A stretch of DNA of 64,000 nucleotides from Gigaspora rosea (lineage: Eukaryota > Glomeromycota > Glomeromycetes > Diversisporales > Gigasporaceae), in the NCBI GenBank assembly GCA_003550325.1, contig QKWP01000101.1:318216-382215 (forward strand), given 5' to 3'. The position numbers were made by a program, and so were the translations under genes. This document shows, one piece after another, positions 1 to 11,406 of the stretch (its first letter is position 1; every line of letters starts with the position of its first letter). The notes beneath the pieces are model-generated. The model saw nothing but the letters and a program-made list of their open reading frames with translations, had not been told where the DNA came from and did no database searches.

Positions 1-301
1 ATAGAAATTTGTATAATTTTATTAATAAAATTATACAAATTTCTATGATTTTCTAAATTTTACTAATTGATTCTAACTTTGTGATTTAGGTAAACATGTG
101 CATATATTATGAACCTGAACATGTTCATAAACCTTGAACTGAACCTGAACTGAACTTTTTTTAAGTTCAGGTTCAGGTTCATGTTCAATAATTTTAAGTT
201 CAGGTTCAGTTCAGTATTGAACTTTTAGAGCAGGTTCAGGTTCAGGTTCATTGAACCTGAACCTGAACCTCTATTGAACTGAACTGAACTTCGGAACCCT
301 A
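1..301. mobile_element. End of a foldback element with GTTCAG word arrays, cut by the window edge
   Basis: Positions 1-46 are a near-perfect palindrome. Positions 100-295 are a dense array of the word GAACCTGAAC/GTTCAGGTTC in both orientations, able to fold on itself. The right end at 301 reads, on the minus strand, TAGGGTTCCGAAG, a terminus like other hAT-type elements in this window. The left end lies outside the window, so no target duplication can be checked. The palindrome and the 60 bases after it resemble the hairpin unit found near 50.7-52.7 kb. Confidence 0.6.
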
Positions 302-344
302 CGATCTGTAGTGTTTATATATATATATATATATATATATATTT

Positions 345-838
345 GGCAATACTAATGATTTTTTTTTCTTTAAAACAAATGTGATTATTTGACAGAAAGT
401 ACCATAATATTTAGAACGGACAGTGTGCATGTAGCTAATATACGATAGTATATTTTTTGTTTTTTATATATATTTTATTTTGCAGTACTAATGGAAGTTT
501 TTTTCTTTATAACAAATGTAGTATGATTGTTGGACGGAACGTAGAGCGATAGTTAGAACAGATGTGATTAGTATACGATTGTATTATTTTTTTTATATAT
601 TTTGCAGCACTAACGGGGTTTTTTTCTTTAGAACGAACATAGTACGATTGTTTGACAAATGTAGCGCAATAGTTAAAATTGACAGGCATATATGGTTAGT
701 ATATGATACTGTAATATTTTATATATATATATATAATATTTTGCAGTACTAACGGTTTTTTTTCTATAAAACGAATGTAGTACGATTTTTGACGGAACGT
801 AACACGATAGTTAGAACGGACGTGGTTAGTATACAATA

Positions 839-875
<37 letters not shown>

Positions 876-1440
876 GTACTAACGATTTTTTTTTCTTTAG
901 TACGATTGTTTGACGGAACGTAGCGCGATATTAAAACGGATGGAACACATGTGGTTAGCATACAATAGTAGTTTTTTTTTTATATATTTATTATTTTGCA
1001 GTACTAATGGGTTTATTTTCTTTATAACGAACATAGTAGGGTTGTTTACAGAACGTAGCGCGATAGTTGGAACGGACGTTTTTAGTATATAATTGTATTA
1101 TTTTATATATATATTTTGCAGCACTAACGGTTTTTTTCTTTAGAACGAACGTAGTACAATTATTTGACGGAACGTAGCGCAATAATTAGAACGGGACAGA
1201 GCACATGTGGTTAGTATACAATACTGTACTTTTTTTTTTTATGTATGTAATATTGCAGTACTAACGCGTTTTTTTTTTATCTTTAAAATAAACGTAGTAC
1301 ACTTTTTAATACGGACCGTAACGCGATAGTTAGAACGAACAATAAACATATCATAATAGTTCGGAACAACATAGCACGATAATTAATATGGGGCGTAGCA
1401 TAATAATTAGTATATTAGGATAGCACACGATAGTCTGAAT
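345..1440. repeat. Tandem array of about eight units of roughly 125 bp
   Basis: The phrase TTTTGCAGTACTAACGG (or GCAGCACTAACGG) recurs near 483, 603, 742, 872, 999, 1119 and 1254. Each copy is followed by a T-rich run, then ACGAACGTAGTACG, GACGGAACGTAGCGCGATAG and GTTAGTATACGATAG. Spacing varies from 120 to 139 bases, mainly through TA microsatellite and poly-T length. The last unit decays towards 1440. Small open frames here are by-products of the array; none has coding character. Confidence 0.85.
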
Positions 1441-1767
1441 CGGATTTATTTTTGTATTTTTTTTTTTTTATTTTTTTGCATTTTTTTATTTTTATTTTTA
1501 TTTTTTTTTTACTATAGACTCACGCGACCGATTTTGATTACTCGATCACGAGATCGCCATGCCCTTTAATAAATACAGTTCAAAAAATCGATATTAATTA
1601 TCATAAATTATTAAGTATTAAAATCAGAAAATAAACAATAGGATATCAAAGCATTTCAGGATTGTTTATAATCAACACATATAGGTCAATGGGAATCAGA
1701 GATAAGATAATTTGAATAAGATAGGTGGCGCGAAGCGCCCCCTATCGAACTAGTTCTATATAAAATT
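1441..1767. other. Intergenic, no gene seen
   Basis: A T-rich stretch (1446-1512) is followed by unremarkable AT-rich sequence. A short GC-rich hairpin lies near 1723-1742 (GGTGGCGCGAAGCGCCCCCT). I see no coding signal. Confidence 0.5.
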
Positions 1768-1872
1768 TTGATGGGATAAAATGCGCATGATTCGGAAACA
1801 TGCGCATTAATGCGCATTCATGCGCATGATTGAGGAATCATGCGCACGCATGAAACCCATCTCTAAGTATTA
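1768..1872. mobile_element. Short foldback with ATGCGCAT words
   Basis: The word ATGCGCAT is repeated in alternating orientation through about 100 bases. The right end reads, on the minus strand, TTAGAGATGGGTTTCATGCG, a terminus similar to the hAT-type elements elsewhere in the window. The left end (GATGGGATAAAATGCGC) is a weaker match. I found no target duplication, so the exact ends are uncertain. Confidence 0.5.
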
Positions 1873-1873
1873 T

Positions 1874-1982
1874 GCTTGTGACTATATAGAAGTATTTTAT
1901 TATTAAAAAAATGCCCCGTAATAAAATCATATTATATAGTGTTTGTGATTATATAGGAGGTGATTATATGGGAGCACGACTG
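1874..1982. mobile_element. Partial TACAGTC-type MITE
   Basis: This segment matches the element at 28525-28677 over phrases such as GACTATATAGAAGT and TTGTGATTATATAGGAGG. Its right end is CACGACTG followed by TA, as expected for a Tc1/mariner-type (TA target) element. The left end is lost at the junction with the preceding ATGCGCAT foldback. Confidence 0.5.
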
Positions 1983-1999
1983 TAATTTATTGGTTTGAT

Positions 2000-2232
2000 T
2001 TAGGTCGTATGAAATTGAAGCTTCGTTTAATGTTATCCCCCCTCCATCTCACGGGCTTCCCCTCAAAAATTAAACGAATAGAAATGAAAGTTTGATCGAT
2101 ATTATAACCAGAATAGCAGCCGGTTTTCGGTAGACTATGTTTAATTGTTATGTTTGTTTAATTTTCACCCCTCCCCTCTGTAAATACGAAAAAAAATAAC
2201 GTTAAACGAAGTTTCAACTGTAAATGGCCTTA
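2000..2232. mobile_element. MITE with long terminal inverted repeats (TTCGTTTAAC family)
   Basis: The left arm contains GAAGCTTCGTTTAATGTTAT. The right arm is its approximate reverse complement, AATAACGTTAAACGAAG, with an outer end TAAGGCC on the minus strand. The middle is C-rich. The copy at 19791-19954 has the same design and similar ends. No coding capacity. Confidence 0.65.
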
Positions 2233-2621
2233 TATTGCAATACTAATATTCTTTTTTATTTTTATTATTACATCGAGAGCAACATGTAAATAAAATAGGA
2301 ACAATGAGCAATGATAAGTATTACCAACAATACATGTTATGTAATAAAAAAATTGCAATAATGCATTCTTATTCCACGTCTCATTGTGATCGCATGACGG
2401 GGATTTACGTGTTATTAATCATAATTTTTATCATAAATTTTTTTCTTTTTTTTTTTTCTTATTTGTTGTTTCCACGGGGTGATAACAAATAAAGCCGGGG
2501 TGATAACAGGCATTTGTTATTTCCCGAAAAGTTAAAAATGTAAAGGGAGACAAAGAAAATGATAAAAATAATTAATAACACGAGTCCCTGTCAGTAGTCA
2601 TATGAAACGTTGAATAACTCA

Positions 2622-2752
2622 TTTATTCCGCCGTACCGGGGAAATAATTAAAATATTCCCCAGTGGCGCACTTATGGGGCGCAAAGCGCCACACATATGT
2701 CACTGGGGAAATATTTCATTATTCCCACCGTCTCGGGGAATAAATAGTATTT
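2622..2752. repeat. Foldback with GGGGAAATATT arms
   Basis: TACCGGGGAAATAATTAAAA and the following CCCCAGTGGCGC pair with CACTGGGGAAATATTTC and TCTCGGGGAATAA on the other side. The centre contains GCGCAAAGCGCC. It reads as a small non-coding palindromic element. Confidence 0.6.
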
Positions 2753-5560
2753 ATTTAATTCAATGTATAATGCACTTAATAAAATGAAATAAAAGGATTA
2801 AATATACAAGCGTATATTATACTTAAAGAATAATAATGGCTATGAATAAATTGATATCATTTTTTTTTTGAAATTTGAAGTGATTGGAAATCCATAAATA
2901 AAATCAGAAGCGTAGATTTTATTTTCTTTAATTAAATCAGTTATTCTGTAATAAAAAAAAAATCTTATTAACTCATTCAAGTGTTATTCTATTCATTCAA
3001 TAAATTTGCACTTACATATCGAAACTTTAACTATTATGATACACGATGTTATCAAACATAATTTTGGTTATGTTGTAATTTTAGAATCTCAAACATATTG
3101 AATCCTACTACTAAATGATGAGTTCAGATAAATTAACTACAGTCAACTCTCTTTATAAATAACTGCTACTCATTTAGTAAAAAGTTCATATAATTTACTA
3201 TTATATATATTCCTATATCGAACTCCATAACAACAATTTTTTTAATAAAAAAGTTGTTATAGAGTAGGGTCCGTTATAAAATGGTTCATTGTATCCAAAA
3301 CTATATTTTAGAAAGCTCTTTATGGTATTCGGCGTTATAAAAGAGCATGAAAAGGATCGACAATCACAAGTTATATGCTGCGGCTGCGGTTCGTGTAACT
3401 GGCACTTTGATGCAAAATAGGGCTGAGCAGTAAGAATGAGCTATGCTATAACTTTATATTTCGACAGTAGTGTAATTTTAGATCACTATATAAGGAAAGG
3501 TACGTACTGAATGTAAATCGATGTCATTTTCATCCCATCAGGAACAATAAAAAAATTTATACGGTAGCAAAATTGTTTACATTAAAATCATAGTACAGTA
3601 GTATCGTAGGATTCACAAACTGTGTTATGATAGTAAATTTCATAGCAAAATTTTCACAATAAATCAGAATTTACGACTATGATTCCAACACAACTTTAAC
3701 CGTATACTGCGCATCATCATAGTAGTGTATAATTTTTTTTGTAGCAAATTTTTTTAAAATAAAATTATAGAAATTGCGGCTTAATTTCAATACATACCGC
3801 ATTAGTAATACAAACTAACTTAGTCATCGTGATAAATCAAGTTTTTTTTTTACAGTAAATCAAATCATAGTTAGCTAATACAGTAAAATTATTGCTGGTG
3901 TTGTGATGAAATTATAAGAATTAAAAAAAAAAATAATAAAAAGAATCTTTAAATAAAATTCATCTAAAAATACCCGAACTTTGTTACTTTTGATAAATAA
4001 GCTTGAATAAAATAATTCTTTAGCGAACATTAGAAAAATTGTTAATTTATCTACCATAATAAGTTACACTAATTCACTATAGAACTACCTACAATTCTAT
4101 TCTAATATTTTTGATACACAAAAATTAATTTCATTTCGTATAATTCACTGTTTGCCCGACGCATTTCTTGTTAAAAGTATTCAACGGTTACAGTAATGGT
4201 TTTTTTTTTTTTTTAAACCGATAAATATTATTAAAATGTAATATGGTGAAACGTTACATTTTACTAATTTTGTATACTTTCTACAGTAGTATAACAGGTA
4301 TAATACGTAATCAAGAATACAGGAGTAGTTATCTGTTATTGTTTATTAAAAATGTTAACATAAATTTTGTCTTTTGAACATTTCTTACAAAATGCGCAGC
4401 TTTAAAAAATAGAATTTTGTTTAGTCATATCATATCTCAGTCAAAGCCCCATTATAAGCCTTACAAATTTCACACGCAGCCTGCCAAACCGGTTTATAAA
4501 ATAGAACTGAAACCAGGAGTGCTGCTGCATTCACATTTATTCAACAAAGTATCAATTACTATAATGGTTGATGAAATTTTTCCTTTACGTCATTTAATTT
4601 TATTGGGGGAGATCTACTCATACGAGTATTATATATGTTCTTTACGGAGACTTAGCTTATATTACCTAAATGGCATCCTCAAACTGGAATCATTAATAAA
4701 AAATCAAACGTAACGTTATCCTTTTTTTCATTATCTATATTGACTCTCAACGTTATCTTATTATTATCAATGTTGATCTTCTATTGCAATGTCAGAGAAT
4801 TTCCTTCGACTATCCAAAAATATATTGATATATTGAACATTAGTAGTTAGTATTTTTGATACTTACCTGATTAGGAAAGTTAAGTCAAATTATTTGATTC
4901 TTGTTCTAACTCAATTTAAAGATCTTATAGGGGTACATTAAAAAGCGTAAGAAATGTGAAGCTTTTAATCTGATTTCATTATGATCTGCGACAAGAAATA
5001 CAAACTTAGTCGTTGGATACTAAAACATGTTAGAACGTGGTAAAAAAAAAACATCATAACATATGATTGTATGATATGTTTTCAGGAAAATAACGTACGT
5101 ACGTACGAACGTGCATAAAATAGTAGATAGGATTCATATCCATATAACCGTATGTGCCGAACTTTTTTGATAAAAAAAAAAGAGAAATCAACTTATAATC
5201 ATAACCTTTTTAATAAATTATAATAAACTTACTTAAGAAAGACGTATTGAACATTTAACTTTTTAAAAGATACACTGCACATACATTCTGCATACTTCCA
5301 TTCTATGTTATCATAGTGCGTAAATGCAATTATATTACATTACTAAAAATAGATTGAATGTATGACCCGGATGCATGATCCGAGTCCGACAATTGGCTTT
5401 ATTAAAGTATTGTGTGTGCAACCGAATTTGTTTTCTGCGGAAATTACCGCTGTCATAATTTATTTGTATAACTAACATATAAATATTTCTTAGTTTTGTT
5501 TTTTTTTTTTTTTAATATTGTATAAGCTTTTTATTTTTCTTTTTTACACTTAAAAAAAAA
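2753..5560. other. Long intergenic stretch upstream of a Sel1 gene
   Basis: AT-rich sequence without a supportable gene. From 3136 there is one end of a TA-target MITE (TACAGTCAACTCTCTTTATA) with no matching right end. A 98-codon open frame (4417-4713) starts at TTG, contains no recognisable domain and is not called. A CGTA microsatellite lies near 5096-5112. The 60 bases before 5561 are poly-T and poly-A rich, as is common before genes in this genome. Confidence 0.5.
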
Positions 5561-7150
5561 ATGTCTAATAAAAAACAATTTTCAAATAATAATTTATCTA
5601 AAGAAAACATTAATATTTTACAATCATCAATGATATCTTCATGTAAAGATAATAATAAATCAAAAGATTTCGTAAACGAAATTATCGAAAAATTATGTGA
5701 TTTATGTATAGAAGAAGAAAGAAAAGGAAATCTTGCTACTTCAATTCTTAATTCAATCGAAAATTATTTAATAAATGAAAATCAAGATCCAGAATATATA
5801 ATTAATCTATGTTTAAATAATAATAATAATTTCAATTATATTATACAAAATATTCTTGGTTATTGTTATTTAATAGGAAGATGGGTTGAAATTGATAATC
5901 ATAAAGCTTTTAAATTTTATCAAAAATCGGCTGAATTGGGTAGTTCAACTGGAATGAATAATATTGGTTGTTGTTATCAACTTGGAATTGGTGTTGAAAT
6001 TGATAAACATAAAGCTTTCACTTATCATAAAAAATCTGCTGAAATGGGTAATCCTTATGGTATAAATAGTCTTGGTGATTGTTATCGTGATGGAATTGGT
6101 GTTGGAAGAGATGAAAATATGGCTTTTATTTATTATACAAAATCTTCTGAATTGGGCCATGTTCTTGGTATATATAACCTTGGTGATTGTTATCAAAATG
6201 GTATTGGTGTTGAAAAAGATGAAATCAAAGCTTTTTTTTATTATCAAAAATCCGCTAATATGGGTAATTATCTTGGAATGGCCTTACTTGCTTATTGTTA
6301 CGAAAAGGGATTCGGAACGGAAAAGGATGAAAAGAAAGCTTTCACTCAATATAAAAAATCGGCTGACATTGGTCATGCTGATGGAATTTGTAAACTTGGA
6401 AATTGTTATCAATGGGGTATTGGTGTCGAAAAAAATGTATATAAGGCTTTCATTTATTATAAAGAATCGGCAAAAAAAGGTAGTTCTAATGCGGTATCTT
6501 GCATTGGTTATTGTTATCAAAAAGGAATTGGCATAAAAAAAGACGAACAAAAAGCATTCAATTATTATCAAAAATGTGCTGATATGGGAAATACTATTGG
6601 TGTATATAATTTAGGTTATTGTTATGAAAATGGAATAGGAACTTTTAAAGATATACGCAAAGCATTTCTTCATTATCAAAGAGCTGCTGATATGGGTGAT
6701 TCTAATGGTGTATTTCGAATTGGTTATTGTTATCAAAATGGTGTTGGTGTCGAAAAGAATGAATATGAAGCTTTCATTTGTTATCAAAAATCTGCTGATA
6801 TGAAGTGCGCTAGTGGAATGAATGGTGTTGGTTATTGTTATCAATATGGTGTTGGTGTCGAAAAGGATAAACATAAAGCATTCAAATATTATCAAAAATC
6901 TGCTGAGATGGGTAATACGAATGCAATGTCTTGTGTTGGCTATTGTTATCAAAAAGGAATTGGAACTGAGAAGGATGAACGTAAAGCGTTTATTAATTAT
7001 CAAAAATCTGCTGATATGGGTAATCTTAGCGGAACTTCTCGACTTGGTAATTGTTATCTTCATGGAATTGGAGTTGAGAAAGATGAACATAAAGCGTTTA
7101 TTTATTTTGAAAAATCTTGCGAGATGAAAATTGGAAGAAATAATGTTTAG
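5561..7150 (+). CDS. Sel1-repeat protein (12 repeats)
   Basis: A 529-residue single-exon frame starting at a real ATG after a poly-A run. Residues from about 112 to 525 are twelve tandem 36-residue Sel1-like units, with half a unit before them. The consensus is roughly KAFxYYQKSAEMGN then LGYCYQxGIGVEKDE. Sel1 units fold as helix pairs of the TPR type and act as protein-binding scaffolds; the partner cannot be read from sequence. The first 110 residues are polar and Asn/Lys-rich. They contain VNEIIEKLCDLCIEEERKG, which resembles the linker I remember between kinase and Sel1 domains in many Rhizophagus proteins. It may therefore derive from a kinase-Sel1 gene that lost its kinase. No kinase sequence is visible within 2 kb downstream. 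No signal peptide or membrane segment. Confidence 0.93.
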   Translation: MSNKKQFSNNNLSKENINILQSSMISSCKDNNKSKDFVNEIIEKLCDLCIEEERKGNLATSILNSIENYLINENQDPEYIINLCLNNNNNFNYIIQNILGYCYLIGRWVEIDNHKAFKFYQKSAELGSSTGMNNIGCCYQLGIGVEIDKHKAFTYHKKSAEMGNPYGINSLGDCYRDGIGVGRDENMAFIYYTKSSELGHVLGIYNLGDCYQNGIGVEKDEIKAFFYYQKSANMGNYLGMALLAYCYEKGFGTEKDEKKAFTQYKKSADIGHADGICKLGNCYQWGIGVEKNVYKAFIYYKESAKKGSSNAVSCIGYCYQKGIGIKKDEQKAFNYYQKCADMGNTIGVYNLGYCYENGIGTFKDIRKAFLHYQRAADMGDSNGVFRIGYCYQNGVGVEKNEYEAFICYQKSADMKCASGMNGVGYCYQYGVGVEKDKHKAFKYYQKSAEMGNTNAMSCVGYCYQKGIGTEKDERKAFINYQKSADMGNLSGTSRLGNCYLHGIGVEKDEHKAFIYFEKSCEMKIGRNNV

Positions 7151-8309
7151 CCATAATAATGGAATTGAAGAAATTAGGTCAATAATTTACCTCAATACAA
7201 ATATAAACAATTTGAGAGACTTTATAAAAATTTTAATCAAGATGCGTGACTTAAAGGTAATAAATGATCTCAATTCATTTAGTTAAAATTGTTAAAAATT
7301 TTTATCCTCAATTTGTTCTAGGTTTACCAAAACGTTAAACATCATAGCTGCTATATCTTTAAACACACAATATTCAAAAATTTAAATATCACTGATAGTT
7401 TTTACAAAATATATAATGTTTATGTAAACAAATTGCTTTCATATTTATAAATAATACTGAAGAATTAAATGAATCAATACTCATAAACGTAACAACATTT
7501 TTATTTGGATTCTTAGAACTATAGTTTTAATATTTTCATTACTAGACATGTTTCATTAATTAATAGTAGAGTAGATTAAGAAACGTAATATCTTATTATA
7601 GAAATAGCATATTTTTTTAAATAGTCGTTTTCTCTATAATCGATAATCGATAAAATAGTATTAAATTACGCCAATGTGCTCTATATCAGATATGTAACTT
7701 TGATATTAAATGTTTAAAAATTAGTATCAAATTTTAGAGCAAAGTTGGCCAAGTTATAGGTTAGAAAATTAGATATGGTTTTTTTGGGATTTAGGTTTTG
7801 ATTAGAGAATGATTTGTTATTTAAATATAATTTTTTTAACAAAATTTTAAACTTTAATAGTTTTAAAATTTATTAATAATAACTGATAATTTGTTACAGT
7901 ATAATGTATTAATTAATAAATTCTATTATTTTGGGTTTTCGGAGCAAATTGGAGAACTTTATTGTTCAGACTTGTCATGGTCGCCCCTGTATTAATGCTC
8001 AGATCGGAATGTTGATGTCAAAGGAAATTTGAAACTTTTGTTCTTAAAAGTCCTAAACCCAAAACCCTAGTTACATGCAAATTTTGTTGTTTAGTAATTT
8101 ACTGCTTCAATTGTCAGTATATAAAGTTTCGTGCACCCAGGAACAGTGATTTTTATACGATGATAAAATCAAAATTATGTGATGACAAATTTCAATTATG
8201 TGATTAATTATATATGGGGCGAAGTAATATATATATATAATTATTATTATTTTTTTTTTTTTTTACCAGTACTTACGTATTATTACCGATTACATTATTG
8301 CTTATGTCG
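7151..8309. other. Intergenic, nothing recognised
   Basis: AT-rich sequence downstream of the Sel1 gene. I see no frame with coding character, no kinase continuation of the upstream gene and no convincing paired termini. Confidence 0.5.
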
Positions 8310-8755
8310 AAATGAAAGTAAATTTTTAATTTTTTATACTCAAAATTTGTTTATCATTACTTTGCGGAAATCATACACTTTTGCGAAAGCGACAAAATAT
8401 CCTAGATTTTTGGTTAATAATAGGTTAATAATATAGGTCCCTAAGAAGAAATTTTCATAACAAAGCGCAATTTTAGTTTCTTACTAGTATTATAACGAGG
8501 TTTTAACGAGGTTTTTTGACGGAGTATAAAATCGCTAATTTTTTCATATTCCGTCAAAAGCCTCGTTAAAACCTCGTTAATAGTGCTAGTAAGAAACTAA
8601 ATTAGCGCTTTGCTATGAAAATTTCCTCTTAGAGACTTATATTATTAATAATTTACACTAAATTTAGGATACTTTGCCGCCTTTCGCAAAAATGTATGAA
8701 ATACCTCTTTACTTACAGTATTATTACGTAAAAAATTTTAGTAAATTAAAAATAA
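8310..8755. mobile_element. Long foldback element
   Basis: The inner arms (about 8420-8540 and 8550-8660) are nearly perfect reverse complements, including GTTTCTTACTAG, AACGAGGTTTTAACGAGG and TTTTGACGGA. Weaker pairing continues outwards: TTTGCGAAAGCG pairs with CGCCTTTCGCAAA, and further T-rich segments pair beyond that. The loop near 8541 is only a few bases. A small forward frame starting at 8179 only runs across the left arm and is not a gene. Confidence 0.7.
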
Positions 8756-9023
8756 TAATAAATAGTTTATTTTACCCATCTATAGATATGATGTGACGTG
8801 AAAAACATATTTTTCATATTCTGTGCACGATTCTGTAATAAATTACGTGAATTCTGTATATTTGTTATTCTTCAGTATTCTATTGAAATTTGAGAAAAAT
8901 TTCATAACTGGACAAGCAAGAATTATGATATTGATAACTAATTTGATAAACACAACTTAATGCAGTAGAGTTCGAAACATTATTGAATGGATCCTTTGTA
9001 TATTTTCACTGTTTATAGGGTAC

Positions 9024-9287
9024 GTCTAAAGCGGAGCAGTTTCTTATAATATATATTTTAGCGAATTAACTTTAGGGTTAGGGTCATCATAGAAAGTTAG
9101 GTAGACTTTAGGTAGTTATATACAAGCAAAATTGTGAAATTGTCTTCCCGACATTTTTAATTAATCCATCAAGGTAGGTTTAGACTATCGTTTTTTGTAT
9201 TTTTCAGATTTTTCACTTTCTACTTCGCCAAAGATCATCAAATTTCTACAATTTGATTGGACATATGTCACGTGATTTTGCTCGACC
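9024..9287. mobile_element. MITE, GTCTAAAGCGG family, copy A
   Basis: It starts ACGTCTAAAGCGGAG and ends with a worn inverted match (CACGTGATTTTGC). The middle matches the copies at 22424-22641 and 55728-55986 in opposite orientation, with TTAGGGTTAGGGTCATC, GTTATATACAAGC and TAGGTTTAGACTATCG. No coding content. Confidence 0.6.
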
Positions 9288-10118
9288 CCTCAGGCTCAAT
9301 ATCTGAATGTTTTAAGTATTCATACTTTGCTAACAATACTTAGAATCATTATTGCATCTATTTTAATTAATAAGATATCATAATTATTATATAAAAAAAT
9401 TTTTGAAATATAAAATATAGGGTCTTACAAAATTAATTTATTGTCAGGTCAAATTCTGAAAATATTAAAGATTTTTTTTAAATACTGTATAATGGTTTAA
9501 AATTTTTGTACATAAATTTTATAAGATTTTAAATTTATGAAAAATGATAAAATACCTTTACACTGTATGTCTTAATTTATTTTTTTATGGCTTGAGGATA
9601 ACCTCTTTAAAATTATTTAAACTAAATTATCATTCTTATATAATATTATACTGATTAACGATTAATTACAATAACATATACTGTAACTCAAGATTGCGAT
9701 ACAAGAAACTCGTTATGGAAAAAAGTGCTGACACTGTGATCCCATAAAACTTAATTTCTGATCAAAAATTATTATGTTTTTCTTTTTTTTTTTTTTTTTT
9801 TTTTGCAAAAAATTCATTAACATCTTTTAGTGGTTAAGAAATGTTTTTATTTTTAATTAAACACAAAACTAGTATTTTAAGTCAAAGTTTCAAATAAAAA
9901 GAATTTGAATAAATGCAGTGATCCTTCGATTTGACTGACCGATAAGCTAGTTCAAAGATAAGAGAATCAATCATTTGTTAAGTTGCTTAGCAACTCCATC
10001 GTTTAGTTTAGCTAAGCTTAATTGGTTGAAATCTGCATAAATGCAATTATACAGTGCTACGTCAATATAATTTAAAGGCACGTAGTACGATCATAGCCGT
10101 CTCACATCAATATATATG
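9288..10118. other. Intergenic, nothing recognised
   Basis: AT-rich, with a long T run near 9783-9804. No gene or paired termini found. Confidence 0.5.
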
Positions 10119-10320
10119 GGAACGGGATTTGGAATTACTATGCGTGCTGCCAAGGGAAAATGACCCTTTGGACATTCAATTATATATTGTACCGGACACA
10201 ATCCTTAATTAATTATATAAATTATGTAAATTAATTGAAAGTCCGAAGGGTCATTTTCCACTCATATGATAAAATGATGGTTTTATATAAACATTCCTAA
10301 TCCACTTAAATTCCGTTTCC
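10119..10320. mobile_element. Foldback with GGGAAAATGACCCTT arms
   Basis: Inner arms GGGAAAATGACCCTTTGGAC and GTCCGAAGGGTCATTTTCC flank a short AT-rich loop around 10205. Outer ends GGAACGGGATTTGGAATTA and TAATCCACTTAAATTCCG pair more loosely. Confidence 0.6.
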
Positions 10321-11080
10321 ACTTACAACATAAATAATAGAAAATATCTTATTTGTGTATCTTTAAGGTCCTTATTAATGTAGGTCAAATAAATGGCGCA
10401 AACAAAAACAAAATGTGATGTTTAAATTGTGCCCAGTTTTATAATTTCAATATTAAAATATTTAATTAAATGTAGAATTAGGGTTAGGTTTATTGTTAGG
10501 ATGAGGATAAGATAAGACTTATAGGAAATGGTCTTTCCAACATTTTTATTAACGTGTCAATATAGGATTAATAGTCGTTTTATATATTCTTGGTGTTTTC
10601 GGCCTTTTCTAGCTATCTTTGCTTTTGTCGGATTAAACAAACTTTCACAAATGATTGTCTGGTATTCATATTCCCTAAAAAGGTGACAATACTACCGAAA
10701 AAAATAAACAATGGTGTTGATGAACACAAATGTCGGAATAAAAAAGAAAAAAAGTAAATAAGGGAAATAGCTAGAAAGCCAAATATCTAAAAATAAATGA
10801 ACGGATAAAATAAGCAAAATAAATAAAATGGATTGACGTAAAAAGCAAAAATAAAATGGATTGACGTAAAAAGCAAAAATAATAAAGAGCAAAATAATAA
10901 TATAAACAAAGTAAAATCAAAAAAAAAAAAAAACCAAGTATATGTATATAAAGTGACAACATGACTTCGTCATTTGTAAAATTACTATATTAAAGCATAC
11001 ATTTTAAATCATTTATTTTCAAACTTGAAAAGGTCTGAAGCAAATTTGTTGGTACTAGTCACCTCTTAATACAATATACG
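10321..11080. other. Intergenic with a degenerate MITE and a 28-bp direct repeat
   Basis: Positions 10440-10600 carry a worn resemblance to the GTCTAAAGCGG family interior (ATTAGGGTTAGG, CCAACATTTTTATTAAC). At 10824-10880 the phrase ATAAAATGGATTGACGTAAA with its following AAGCAAAAAT occurs twice in a row. Open frames on the minus strand here are low-complexity Phe/Tyr runs and are not called. Confidence 0.45.
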
Positions 11081-11398
11081 GGGTTCGTATTATTTCGCCG
11101 ACAATCACTTCACCGACATAACATTCTACCGACAAATACTCACCGACAAGTTCATTTTACCGACAGTTTGTTTCACCGAAGTTCATTTCACCGACAAGTT
11201 TTTTTTCAAAAAGCACCCTAACTTTAGCCCTAATTCTACCTAATTCTACCCTGACCCTAACGACAATGACCAGAATTATTTTGTCGGTGAAATGAGCTTC
11301 GGTGAAATAAACTGTCGGTAAAATGAACGTGTCTGTGAATAATTGTCAGTGAAATGTTATGTCGGTGAAATGATTGTCGATTAATTGATTGCCACCCC
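11081..11398. mobile_element. hAT-type MITE with CACCGACA word arrays and 8-bp target duplication
   Basis: AATATACG stands at 11073-11080 and again at 11399-11406, a perfect 8-bp direct repeat as made by hAT transposases. Both arms are built from CACCGACA / TCGGTGAA words spaced by AT-rich segments, so the 318 bp can fold almost end to end. The centre (11215-11275) is CCTAAC-rich. Non-coding and dependent on a transposase elsewhere. The element near 36940 uses the same word. Confidence 0.85.
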
Positions 11399-11406
11399 AA
11401 TATACG

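Noticed and set aside
345-1440. CRISPR-like regular repeats
   Set aside because: Units are adjacent tandem copies without unique spacers, in a eukaryotic context.
4417-4713. 98-codon forward frame
   Set aside because: Starts at TTG, no upstream ATG or splice context found, no domain, and composition like its surroundings.
5945-7127. Several frames overlapping the first Sel1 gene on both strands
   Set aside because: They arise from the repetitive Sel1 codons read in other frames; the same holds for the plus-strand frames over 12765-12998 and 32265-33050.
8179-8436. 85-codon forward frame
   Set aside because: Runs through the left arm of a foldback element and has no coding character.
9064-9090. 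TTAGGGTTAGGG, telomere-like words
   Set aside because: Only one or two repeats, part of the interior of a MITE family that recurs elsewhere; not a telomere.
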